34,596 nt of DNA from a virus, in IMG/VR virus record IMGVR_UViG_3300036863_000032, positions 1 to 34,596 of that record, one strand, 5' to 3'. The position numbers were made by a program, and so were the translations under genes. How positions within the stretch are numbered: position 1 is the stretch's first letter; every line of letters begins with the position of its first letter. Under the pieces are notes generated by a model, which made no database searches, had not been told where the DNA came from, and saw only the letters and a program-made list of their open reading frames with translations. Shown here piece after piece: positions 15,329 to 21,443 of the stretch.

Positions 15329-15577
15329 GTGAGCGCCAGCCAGACGAAACGTCCGCCCGTCGACCTTGCGAAGCCGGAGTCGTGGCCGGTGCTCCTGACG
15401 TTGTCCGAGGTCGCGCAAATCGTGGCGCGCGGTGTCGGGGGTATTCGCAAAGAACTCCAGGCGGGCACGTTCGTGCCTGCGCCGTTCACGACAGGTCCGT
15501 ACCGCTGGCGCAAGGACGACATCATCCGCTGGCTCAAGAACGATAGCGACGTCAAGAAAAAGAAGAAGGTCGCGTGA
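15329..15577 (+). CDS. Excisionase-like small HTH protein
   Basis: An 82-residue basic protein starting at GTG 15329 after GGAGATAG. Residues 20-70 resemble the winged HTH (helix-turn-helix 17/MerR-like) of excisionases and DNA-bending proteins: LTLSEVAQIVARGVGGIRKE, then a wing with YRWRKDDIIRWL. The Lys-rich tail (KKKKK) fits DNA binding. Excisionases bind next to integrase arm sites and direct excision. Its location in the early operon of a temperate phage supports this, but a regulator of similar fold is possible. Confidence 0.55.
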   Translation: MSASQTKRPPVDLAKPESWPVLLTLSEVAQIVARGVGGIRKELQAGTFVPAPFTTGPYRWRKDDIIRWLKNDSDVKKKKKVA

Positions 15578-15578
15578 C

Positions 15579-15767
15579 ATGGTCAAGCATCACTTTGAGC
15601 CGTTCCCTCTCGATCCGAAGCCTGACGAGTGCGAGCTGCACCCGGAGCGTCTGCGCCTTGAGGCGCTGCGCCTGGAGCCGACTTGGACTGATGAGGCGCT
15701 GCTCTGGATGCAGATGGGGAACCTCATTTTGGCTGCGGTCTACGGCGTGAAGCGAGTCGAACGGTAA
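15579..15767 (+). CDS. Small early protein, unknown function
   Basis: A 62-residue protein from ATG 15579, one base after the preceding TGA. It is acidic and helical with repeated LRLEALRLEP in the centre and a mildly hydrophobic end. There is no known motif. It is kept because it fits tightly between two better supported early genes and its codon use resembles theirs. Confidence 0.45.
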   Translation: MVKHHFEPFPLDPKPDECELHPERLRLEALRLEPTWTDEALLWMQMGNLILAAVYGVKRVER

Positions 15768-15771
15768 CGCC

Positions 15772-16125
15772 ATGTCCCAGAGTGTGAATCAACAGTCGGC
15801 ACCCGAACAACGCGAAGTACCGGATGTCCCGCGGCGGATGGCGACAGCCTCTCTCCGGAAAGCGGAGAGCATCGATTATCGCGAGCAAATCGGGGCAGCG
15901 GTGCAGCGGGCCGCGAGTCTCGTCGGCTGGTCGCTCAAAGAACTGGCGGCCGAGGTGAACCGCGATCCGCGACAAGTGGCGCGCTGGATCACGGGCCAGG
16001 AACGCCCGCAACTCGACGCGCTCTGGGAAGTCGAGGCGCTGCGCGGGCCGCTCGTGATCGCGCTGGCGGAGTTGAGTGCGCAGGTCGAAGTCGTCACGGA
16101 AATTCGGGTGCGGCGGACCGCCTGA
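15772..16125 (+). CDS. HTH DNA-binding protein of early operon
   Basis: A 117-residue protein. Residues 1-38 are polar; residues 40-105 contain a helix-turn-helix of the Xre/Cro superfamily, around SLKELAAEVNRDPRQVARWI, followed by two supporting helices. Proteins like this in phage early operons may regulate transcription or act in replication initiation. The gene starts four bases after its neighbour's stop. It is the fourth HTH-type protein within 2.5 kb, reflecting an extended control region. Specific target unknown. Confidence 0.6.
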   Translation: MSQSVNQQSAPEQREVPDVPRRMATASLRKAESIDYREQIGAAVQRAASLVGWSLKELAAEVNRDPRQVARWITGQERPQLDALWEVEALRGPLVIALAELSAQVEVVTEIRVRRTA

Positions 16126-16159
16126 AAGTATCTACGGAAAAGGGAGGTGAGACGAATAC

Positions 16160-16216
16160 ATGGACTTGATCGACGCAATTATCGCGTGGCTTGAGACGGT
16201 AGTTTGGGCGACGTAA
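16160..16216 (+). CDS. 18-residue micropeptide with a very strong ribosome site
   Basis: ATG 16160 is preceded by AGGGAGGTGAG (16141-16151), one of the strongest ribosome sites in the window. The frame encodes only MDLIDAIIAWLETVVWAT before TAA. The peptide is hydrophobic and amphipathic. It could be a real phage micropeptide, or a leader that delivers ribosomes to the gene at 16228, whose own site is GAGGGG. It is too short for family assignment. Confidence 0.4.
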   Translation: MDLIDAIIAWLETVVWAT

Positions 16217-16227
16217 ACGAGGGGTAT

Positions 16228-16413
16228 ATGAACGACATCAGCGGCACATGGATCCCGCCGTGGGACGAGGACGGTAACGGCCCCGGCGCGATCGTGCCGC
16301 TGGTAGTCAGCAACGTCGCCCAGCGAATTCGCGAATTCCGCACGCGGCTGGAAGATGAGCGGGACGAGATTCCAATCATGGAAGCGCGGCGAAGGTTGGT
16401 TGAGGCGCGGTGA
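16228..16413 (+). CDS. Small early protein, unknown function
   Basis: A 61-residue protein from ATG 16228, after GAGGGG. Its N-terminus is Gly/Pro/Asp-rich with WIPPWDEDG; the rest is an amphipathic charged helix (about 28-61). The end overlaps the next gene's start by one base (TGATG). An in-frame TTG at 16204 is possible but lacks a good ribosome site. There is no recognised domain. Confidence 0.5.
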   Translation: MNDISGTWIPPWDEDGNGPGAIVPLVVSNVAQRIREFRTRLEDERDEIPIMEARRRLVEAR

Positions 16414-16811
16414 TGGCTGCGCTGACCGTGAAGGCAGTTGTCAGGGACGGCGACGTCCACGTCACCGACGAGTTCTATCGGACTAGGCGGCGGCGCGCGG
16501 CGAAGCGATGGGGAGACGGAACCATCATCACGATCCGGATTGAGCCGGAAGAAGAAGCCGTGCGGCTCGACCAGTATCGCCACCTATTCGGGCATGTCTT
16601 TCAGCCAGTCGTGGACACCGGCTGCGGCCATACAAAGTCTGAGCTTTGCCTCATGGCAAAGGCGCAGTTCATGGTCGACGACGGCCGAACCTCATTGACT
16701 GAGTTGACGGCTGAGGAGATGGCGGACTTTATCCGGCAGTGCGAAGTGTGGCTACACACCGAATTCCCGGATGCGTTCGCGCTGTATGACCAGCGGCGCA
16801 GAAGCGCCTAG
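16413..16811 (+). CDS. Possible NinB-like recombination-region protein
   Basis: A 132-residue protein. The first 45 residues are basic and beta-like (TIITIRIEPEEE). Residues 50-120 have a conserved-looking helical pattern seen in phage proteins of the NinB-related type: QYRHLFGHVFQPVV, a gap, HTKSELCLMAKAQF, then LTELTAEEMADFIRQCEVWL. NinB-type proteins bind single-stranded DNA and help recombination. The similarity here is by eye and partial. Location upstream of an exonuclease/RecT fusion suits that role. Confidence 0.45.
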   Translation: MAALTVKAVVRDGDVHVTDEFYRTRRRRAAKRWGDGTIITIRIEPEEEAVRLDQYRHLFGHVFQPVVDTGCGHTKSELCLMAKAQFMVDDGRTSLTELTAEEMADFIRQCEVWLHTEFPDAFALYDQRRRSA

Positions 16812-16825
16812 AAAGGATCGCGACC

Positions 16826-16984
16826 GTGGCGAAGCAAAGCCAGATTGACAAGGCGATCGCTGCAATCGACCTTGAAATTTCAGTGCTGCAAGCGGCACGG
16901 GCACGTCTTGTGGCCGCACAAGCGAAGGCCATGCCGCGCCGGCCGCGTGCTGTCAAACCGAAGGCTGAAGAGAGGACAGCATGA
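16826..16984 (+). CDS. 52-residue basic helical protein
   Basis: Starts at GTG 16826 with GAAAGGA upstream at about 16810. It encodes 52 residues: an amphipathic helix (1-35) and a Lys/Arg/Pro tail, suggesting nucleic-acid association. The stop overlaps the next start (ATGA), a strong sign that it is translated. No known family. Confidence 0.5.
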   Translation: MAKQSQIDKAIAAIDLEISVLQAARARLVAAQAKAMPRRPRAVKPKAEERTA

Positions 16985-17268
16985 GTGCAAGCGTCAGCAT
17001 CAACCTGCACGACGACAGCGTAGTGCCGTCCACGCACGTGCTCACGCTCGACGATGGCCGCTCGTTCATCTCACTACAGGCTGACGAGTTGTCGATCATC
17101 ATGCCAGGCTTTGACGGCCACAGCGTGGCCTATGCGCGGCTCATCGCGGCTGCGCTCACAGAGGCGGCTGATAGGCTCGGGGCGAAATTGCCGACAGCCG
17201 TTGAAGGTGTTGTGGAGATGCAGGCACAACGAGTTGAGGCTGCCTACGAGATGGACAGTCCGTTCTAA
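16981..17268 (+). CDS. Small early protein, unknown function
   Basis: A 95-residue acidic protein beginning at ATG 16981 in an ATGA overlap. The N-terminal half is beta-like (VSINLHDDSVVPS, LTLDDGRSFISL) and the second half has two helices. No known domain. It is placed just upstream of the hairpins that precede the recombination fusion gene. The codon use and overlap are consistent with a real gene. Confidence 0.5.
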   Translation: MSASVSINLHDDSVVPSTHVLTLDDGRSFISLQADELSIIMPGFDGHSVAYARLIAAALTEAADRLGAKLPTAVEGVVEMQAQRVEAAYEMDSPF

Positions 17269-17274
17269 AACAAA

Positions 17275-17303
17275 GGCCTGCCACGTGGAAGGCGTGACAG
17301 GCC
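17275..17303 (+). other. Strong hairpin after the 95-residue gene
   Basis: GGCCTG (17275-17280) pairs with CAGGCC (17298-17303), then after one C-A mismatch CACG (17282-17285) pairs with CGTG (17293-17296), leaving a 7-base loop. No T-run follows. It may be a factor-dependent or weak terminator, or it may protect the mRNA before the recombination gene. Confidence 0.45.
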
Positions 17304-17310
17304 ATGAAGA

Positions 17311-17329
17311 CGGCGCGAAGGAGGCGCCG
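17311..17329 (+). promoter_or_regulatory. Shine-Dalgarno in a hairpin loop
   Basis: CGGCGC (17311-17316) pairs with GCGCCG (17324-17329), displaying GAAGGAG in the 7-base loop. AAGGAGG (17318-17324) is the ribosome site for the 10-residue leader at 17335. Opening or binding of this loop could regulate translation. The same design recurs at 20323-20339. Confidence 0.45.
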
Positions 17330-17334
17330 CGTCC

Positions 17335-17367
17335 ATGAACCCTATTCTTCCACGAGACGAGTCATGA
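17335..17367 (+). CDS. 10-residue leader peptide before recombination gene
   Basis: ATG 17335 lies 10 bases after AAGGAGG and encodes MNPILPRDES before TGA at 17365. This stop overlaps the ATG of the exonuclease-RecT fusion (ATGA at 17364-17367). That geometry suggests the leader is translated and feeds ribosomes to the large gene. Direct proof is lacking. Confidence 0.4.
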   Translation: MNPILPRDES

Positions 17368-18881
17368 GCGAGAAGGAAATCGTTCTCATCGACCTTTCCT
17401 CGCTCGCGTATCCCATCTGGCATGTCTCGCAGTCGGAGCCAGACCCGAACCACACGAGCACGCAAACAGTGGCCCGCGTGCGCGCGATCGCGTCTGGAAA
17501 GCCGGCTGTCGCCATCTGCTGCGACTCCGGCCGCTCGTTCCGGCGTGACATCGACTCCAGCTATAAGGCGAATCGTCCCGCTCAGGACGGGACATTGGCG
17601 CATCAAATCACGCTCGCCTGCGAACAGCTAGCGGCCGATGGGTTTCCAGTCTGGGCTGAGAAGGGCTTCGAGGCAGACGACCTTGTGGCGTCGGCGGTCG
17701 CGCGGGCGCTGTTGCTGCCGGACGCGACGGTGCTCGTCGTCACATCTGACAAAGACCTGCTTCAGCTTGTCGGGCCACGTGTGCAGGCGATGTCCGCTCG
17801 GGACGGCTCAGTGCTAGACGCTGACGGCGTGCTCGCGAAGTTCAGCGTGCGACCGGACCAGATTCGAGACTTCCTCACGTTAGTCGGTGATGCATCCGAC
17901 AACATCAAGGGCGCGTACAAGATTGGCGCGAAGACGGCGGCGACCCTGCTGGCGAAGTACCAGACCATCGAAGGGATCTATGAGGCGCTGCAACAGCGTG
18001 GCACGGAGTTTACTCCGGCCCTCGACACGTCCTTGCGCGAGTTCCTGCCGCGGCTCGTGACGACGCGCGAGCTTGTGACGCTCCGCACCGACGTCCCGTT
18101 GCCCTTCGACGAGATCTTCGCCGTGCGCGTGCCGAAGGATGCCCAAGAGTTCGAACCGTTCGAGCCTGAGGACGAAGGAAGCGACGAGATACCACAGCCG
18201 ACAGCGGAGCGGTCCGGCCCTGAAGCGCCTGATCGTGCTGATGCTGCTAAGGGTGAGGTCACCGACCTGCCGGGGAACGGCGCGGCTGCGCCTGCCGCGT
18301 CATCGGCCTCCCGGCTCAATCTTCCCACCTCAATTGCCGTGCGTGAGCCGGAATTGCTCGCGCCGATCGATTACGAGCGCCAGCTTGATCCGCGGTCTAT
18401 GAAGGATGCGCGGATTCTCGCGAAGGACATGCACGATTCTCGGCTGTTCTCCGCCTATGGGACACCGCAGGGCGTGCTCTCCACGGTGATGCTCGGGCGT
18501 GAACTGGGCTTGCCGGCGATGGCGAGCCTTCGAGGCATTCACGTCATCGAAGGCAAGCATGCGCTGTCGGCTCAGACTATGGTGGCCCTGGTTCTGAAGT
18601 CTGGGCTGGCGGAGTACTTCGAGCCTGTAGAGTTCGATCACCTACATGCCGTCTTCGAGACGAAACGCAAGGGCGCGCGGAAGGAAGTTCGGCTGCAGCA
18701 CACGATCGAGATGGCGCAGACAGCTGGCCTCGTGAAACCAAACAGCAATTGGGTGAAGGTTCCGACTGACATGCTTGTGGCGCGGGCTCAAGCGCGGCTC
18801 TGTCGGCTGGTCTATCCGGATATCGTCGGCGGCCTCTACACGCCTGACGAACTCTCCGAAATCCGCACGGCGGTTGCGTGA
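17364..18881 (+). CDS. 5'-3' exonuclease fused to RecT-like annealing protein
   Basis: A 505-residue protein from ATG 17364. Residues 1-255 look like a complete FEN/PolI-type 5'-3' exonuclease: acidic metal ligands at Asp10, the FEADD cluster (102-106), SDKD (128-131) and GDASDN (175-180), with Arg/Lys-rich SFRRDIDSSYKANR (58-71) and the H2TH DNA-binding segment IGAKTAATLLAKYQ (187-200). Residues 260-330 are an acidic then Ala/Pro-rich linker. Residues 335-500 match RecT-type single-strand annealing proteins, around LGLPAMASLRGIHVIEGKHA and a later NNW-like SNWVKVPTDMLVARA. The first half should resect DNA 5' ends and the second anneal the exposed strand. In most phages these are separate genes. 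The ATG is coupled to a 10-residue leader. No internal stop or frameshift is seen. Confidence 0.85.
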   Translation: MSEKEIVLIDLSSLAYPIWHVSQSEPDPNHTSTQTVARVRAIASGKPAVAICCDSGRSFRRDIDSSYKANRPAQDGTLAHQITLACEQLAADGFPVWAEKGFEADDLVASAVARALLLPDATVLVVTSDKDLLQLVGPRVQAMSARDGSVLDADGVLAKFSVRPDQIRDFLTLVGDASDNIKGAYKIGAKTAATLLAKYQTIEGIYEALQQRGTEFTPALDTSLREFLPRLVTTRELVTLRTDVPLPFDEIFAVRVPKDAQEFEPFEPEDEGSDEIPQPTAERSGPEAPDRADAAKGEVTDLPGNGAAAPAASSASRLNLPTSIAVREPELLAPIDYERQLDPRSMKDARILAKDMHDSRLFSAYGTPQGVLSTVMLGRELGLPAMASLRGIHVIEGKHALSAQTMVALVLKSGLAEYFEPVEFDHLHAVFETKRKGARKEVRLQHTIEMAQTAGLVKPNSNWVKVPTDMLVARAQARLCRLVYPDIVGGLYTPDELSEIRTAVA

Positions 18882-19372
18882 TGTCAGCCACCGAAGAAAC
18901 ACTCCGCCTGCTTCGTTCTATTGATGGGACGCTCAAAACGTTGCTGGCGCTGTCGCAGCGGCGCACGCCGCCGGCGCCGAAGGAGATCGCCTCAGATCGT
19001 GAGTTAGACAGCCAGTACGGCGATCCAATCGTCAAACTGGTTCCGCGCGACTGGGCTGGCGACTCCTTTAAGGGCGCGCGCATGTCGCAATGCCCGCCGG
19101 AATACCTCGACCTGTTGGCCGAGATGTTCGATTACTTCGCGGACAAGGCTGAGCGGAACAACGAGCAGACAACCAAAGGGAAGCCTAAGGCGCCCTATAA
19201 CCGGAAAGATGCTGCTCGAGCCCGAGGATGGGCGGCGCGCGCACGGAATGGCCACCGGGCGGCGATGACGCAGGCCAAACCGCCCAGCGAGACGGACGAA
19301 TGGGACAGTGATTCGATTGAAGGCCCCGATCCGTGGAAGGTCACGGCAGATCAAATCTTCGGGAGGCGATGA
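18881..19372 (+). CDS. Conserved-type phage protein beside RecT, unknown function
   Basis: A 163-residue protein from ATG 18881, overlapping the previous stop (TGATG). The N-terminus is a short helix, then Pro-rich spacer; residues 60-125 have a pattern I associate with small phage proteins next to recombination genes: CPPEYLDLLAEMFDYFADKA, then a basic NRKDAARARGWAARA segment. The end is acidic, as in some single-strand-binding partners, but no OB-fold is evident. Involvement in recombination or replication is inferred from coupling to the exonuclease-RecT gene. Confidence 0.5.
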   Translation: MSATEETLRLLRSIDGTLKTLLALSQRRTPPAPKEIASDRELDSQYGDPIVKLVPRDWAGDSFKGARMSQCPPEYLDLLAEMFDYFADKAERNNEQTTKGKPKAPYNRKDAARARGWAARARNGHRAAMTQAKPPSETDEWDSDSIEGPDPWKVTADQIFGRR

Positions 19373-19551
19373 TGGACAACAACGACGAACGCCCATGGGG
19401 CTGGATGGTCTGTCATCTGTGCGGTCTCGACTGTGAAGACGAATCCGATTACGACGAGACCACGCGCGTGAGCACCTGCCCGGCATGTCGAACGCAGCAG
19501 CAGCTCAGCGCAGACGAAGAACAGGCCGACGAGGTCTTCACAAGGCGCTGA
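19369..19551 (+). CDS. 60-residue zinc-ribbon protein
   Basis: Starts at ATG 19369 or the next codon ATG 19372, after GGGAGG. It has CHLCGLDC (about residues 15-22) and CPAC (37-40), giving four cysteines suited to one zinc ribbon. The remainder is acidic. It overlaps the end of the preceding gene by four bases. It may be a small DNA- or protein-binding factor. Confidence 0.6.
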   Translation: MMDNNDERPWGWMVCHLCGLDCEDESDYDETTRVSTCPACRTQQQLSADEEQADEVFTRR

Positions 19552-19559
19552 CCGTGGGA

Positions 19560-19991
19560 ATGGACACTTCGCAGCTTCGGTATCCCAAGGGCGACCCGCT
19601 CATCCTCGTCCGCCGCGCAAAGGACAAGGCCGAGGCCGCTGAATGGGCGCGCGTCTGTAAGAAGGTCGATCGTCGGGACAAACGCGTCTGTCAAGTCACG
19701 GGCAAGCATCTCTCGCCTGGTGCGGTCGACGAGTGGGAGGCGCTCGAACGGCATCATCTGGAATTCCGAAGCCAGAACAGGGGGCGCCGGCACGATTGGC
19801 AAAACGTATTAACGGTGTCCAGGGGCGTGCATAGGCTCATTCACGGCGGGTATCTGCGCGTGCTGGCGAAAGACGGCGAAAAAGCAGAGGACGTGCGGGA
19901 CATCTATACGGTCGTATTCGACTATTCCCGGATCGACAAAGGGCGTGAACCATGCTCGATATTACGCAGCCTGCGGACACGAGCGGCGTAA
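19560..19991 (+). CDS. HNH-type endonuclease
   Basis: About 143 residues from ATG 19560 (GTG 19554 also possible). The core contains a Cys-x-x-(T)-G start at CQVTGKHL, the paired His in ERHHLEFRSQ, an Asn in WQNVLTVSR and a later HRLIHGG, matching the usual HNH layout in which His and Asn coordinate metal for DNA cleavage. The N-terminus is basic and helical. It lies between the recombination genes and a possible structured RNA. Roles could include resolution of replication intermediates, nicking or homing. Confidence 0.7.
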   Translation: MDTSQLRYPKGDPLILVRRAKDKAEAAEWARVCKKVDRRDKRVCQVTGKHLSPGAVDEWEALERHHLEFRSQNRGRRHDWQNVLTVSRGVHRLIHGGYLRVLAKDGEKAEDVRDIYTVVFDYSRIDKGREPCSILRSLRTRAA

Positions 19992-20185
19992 TTGGCCCGT
20001 TGTCCTTGCCCGGCTTGATCGTGTGTCTCGAGGAGCGCCTCGAGGTCATGCGGCAAGCCGGAACGCACGTCGAGATAGGCAGTCTAGCGGAGTTGCTCGA
20101 TGAAGCCGTGTGCTGGCTGCGAGAGATGGACGCGCTCCTCGTGCGCATAGTCGCAGAGGCGCGTCGCGATGGCGGAGGTCAATAA
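19952..20185 (+). CDS. Small acidic helical protein, unknown function
   Basis: A 77-residue protein from ATG 19952, overlapping the HNH gene's 3' end by 40 bases. AAAGGG lies upstream. Residues 20-70 are predominantly helix with heptad-like Leu spacing. No known motif. The overlap is larger than usual for this genome, so its start may be wrong, though both frames look plausible. Confidence 0.4.
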   Translation: MLDITQPADTSGVIGPLSLPGLIVCLEERLEVMRQAGTHVEIGSLAELLDEAVCWLREMDALLVRIVAEARRDGGGQ

Positions 20186-20344
20186 GCTCGGGTCTAGAGG
20201 TCTAGCACGTTGGAGTATACGGGACACCGCCCATGGTCATCCTGGCGGAGCTGAGGCGGTGACAGGGAGCAACGTGGGGGCCTCTCATGTGAGTGGCCCC
20301 GCCCGATTCGACGATTCGCACGGTGCCCAGGAGAGGCACGAGTC
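20186..20344 (+). other. Structured leader before the 30-residue ORF, no gene
   Basis: I see no convincing protein. The segment has several possible pairings: ACCGCC (20225-20230) can pair with GGCGG (20244-20248) or GGCGGT (20255-20260), and GGGGCC (20277-20282) with GGCCCC (20295-20300) enclosing CTC/GAG around ATGT. These alternatives might allow a conformational switch. It may be the 5' part of the following RNA candidate. A long forward frame starting at 20169 crosses these stems but shows no protein-like pattern. Confidence 0.4.
20323..20339 (+). promoter_or_regulatory. Second Shine-Dalgarno in a hairpin loop
   Basis: GTGCC (20323-20327) pairs with GGCAC (20335-20339), holding CAGGAGA in the loop. 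AGGAGAGG provides a strong ribosome site for ATG 20345. The construction matches that at 17311-17329, also in front of a tiny ORF. Confidence 0.45.
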
Positions 20345-20437
20345 ATGGGGTATTTCTTCGATATGTTCGACTGGCTATGGAGTTTACTGTCGGACGACGA
20401 CAACGCGACGATTGCGGTGCTCGACAGACCGCTCTAA
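20345..20437 (+). CDS. 30-residue small protein
   Basis: ATG 20345 follows AGGAGAGG with suitable spacing and encodes a 30-residue peptide: hydrophobic and aromatic at first (MGYFFDMFDWLWSLL), then acidic (SDDDN), then a short end. An amphipathic membrane-associated peptide is possible. Like the 18-residue peptide at 16160 it contains Trp and a strong ribosome site. It ends immediately before the most structured part of the region. Confidence 0.45.
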   Translation: MGYFFDMFDWLWSLLSDDDNATIAVLDRPL

Positions 20438-20934
20438 GGAGGACCACGAAAGAGTGGGGCGCGCGGTGGACGAGTCCGCGCGCCCCGGTCGGTAGGGCAA
20501 ACAGGTGGTGTATACCGAGTATACACAAGCCCGCCGGCCAATGGCAAGCATGGCCGCTGACAGTTCCCGGCGGGCTCACGCGAAGAGGGACGCACGCAGA
20601 GGCCAACGGAGTGTGTTGGCGCTCTTCTGGAGGACCACGACCCAAGCCGTTGAAGCCGGCAAACGTGGCGCGCACGCTCGTGAGCGATATACGAGCAGAA
20701 CCGGTGACTGACGGGCAGCATCCGGGCAACGTCCTCCGCTGACGACCCGGCCCACATTCAGAAGCGCGCGAGCGCAAAAATGCTGCCCACTGTCGTAAGT
20801 CGAGCCGTTGGTGGACTCGCTGACGGGCCGTAGAAAGACGAGGGGCGGCTAGGGAGTCACAGGCGTGCATGAGGGAGCCTCTCTCTTGTTCTGAGAGGGG
20901 ATAAAGCGGTGGTGTCGGAATAGAGGGCGTGTCG
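20438..20934 (+). ncRNA. Candidate large structured noncoding RNA
   Basis: About 0.5 kb has no convincing protein on either strand but many exact inverted repeats: GGGGCGCGCGG/CCGCGCGCCCC (20456-20466/20476-20486, 11 bp); GTGTATAC/GTATACAC (20508-20515/20519-20526); AGCCCGCCGG/CCGGCGGGCT (20528-20537/20567-20576); GAAGAG/CTCTTC (20582-20587/20622-20627) enclosing GCCAAC/GTTGGC (20602-20607/20615-20620); GCTCGT/ACGAGC (20676-20681/20691-20696); GGGCAGCAT/ATGCTGCCC (20713-20721/20780-20788) enclosing CCGGG/CCCGG with inner CGTC/GACG, and GCGC-GCGA-GCGC (20764-20775), a GNRA-type loop; CCTCTC/GAGAGG (20878-20883/20893-20898). GGAGGACCACGA occurs at 20438-20449 and 20629-20640. Nested stems within a multibranch closure favour a folded RNA over separate terminators. 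I cannot assign it to GOLLD, ROOL, intron or other known classes by eye. The strand is taken from its neighbours, and the ends are approximate. Confidence 0.55.
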
Positions 20935-21120
20935 ATGAAGGGACGAATAGGTACTTCGGCGCAGATGGTCAATGCGGAAGGCGCCGGCTGCACATTCAAA
21001 CGAGACAAACTCGCGCGCCGACAAGACAAAATACGTCGCGCGGTCAAGGGCCTGGACAGAGCGGCTCGTAAGGCTGCCAGCGCATTCAACCCTGCCCCGC
21101 GACTGCGAGGCCGGCCGTGA
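20935..21120 (+). CDS. Small basic protein, unknown function
   Basis: A 61-residue strongly basic protein from ATG 20935, nine bases after GAGGG (GTG 20929 is an alternative but too close). It is Arg/Lys-rich from residue 20 on, ending in GRP, suggesting nucleic-acid binding. Its stop overlaps the next GTG (GTGA). The low-complexity composition makes family assignment impossible. Confidence 0.4.
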   Translation: MKGRIGTSAQMVNAEGAGCTFKRDKLARRQDKIRRAVKGLDRAARKAASAFNPAPRLRGRP

Positions 21121-21443
21121 GTGGCGGAAACAGTAACGGCAACGGCAATGGATACGCTGATTTCAGCCTGTTTTGGGCGCGGTATCCGAGGCGGGTTGCG
21201 AAGCAGGATGCGCTGAAGGCGTGGCTTAAACTGAAGCCATCGCCTGAGTTGCTGAGCAAAATATTGGACGCTCTCGATTGGCAATGCGAATTATGGACTG
21301 ACCCGGAGTACATCCCCTATCCGGCGTCGTGGCTCCGGGGTCACCGCTGGGACGACGAGCCAGTGCAGGCCAAGCCCATGCTCAGCAAGAAGACGCTCGT
21401 CACGCTCTCGGCCGCAGCGGGCATCATGCGTGAGAAGCCATGA
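21117..21443 (+). CDS. Replication organiser-like small protein
   Basis: A 108-residue protein from GTG 21117. After a Gly/Asn-rich start, residues 13-75 match the helical C-terminal segment common in phage replication initiators and replisome organisers: FSLFWARYPRRVAKQDALKA, then WLKLKPSPELLSKILDAL and YIPYPASWLRGHRWDDE. In larger phage replication proteins this motif follows a winged-helix domain, which is absent here, so it may be a reduced form or the partner of another protein. Coupled by ATGA overlap to the next gene, a possible helicase-loader-like partner. Confidence 0.6.
   Translation: MSGGNSNGNGNGYADFSLFWARYPRRVAKQDALKAWLKLKPSPELLSKILDALDWQCELWTDPEYIPYPASWLRGHRWDDEPVQAKPMLSKKTLVTLSAAAGIMREKP

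Noticed and set aside
15057-15332. Forward 91-codon frame opposite the first ribbon-helix-helix-like gene
   Set aside because: The reverse-strand protein matches a second protein in this window; the forward translation looks random.
20456-20486. Hammerhead ribozyme suggested by GACGAGTCC in the hairpin
   Set aside because: The required conserved core and GAAA arrangement could not be placed around it; it is better described as an 11-bp hairpin.
20169-20495. Forward 108-codon frame entering the structured region
   Set aside because: The amino-acid pattern is low-quality and crosses stem arms; the 30-residue ORF in another frame has a better ribosome site.
20343-21284. Long reverse-strand frame of 313 codons
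   Set aside because: It is Arg/Ser/Pro-rich without domain-like features, crosses the hairpin-rich RNA candidate and the replication-like forward genes, and looks like a GC-driven antisense shadow.
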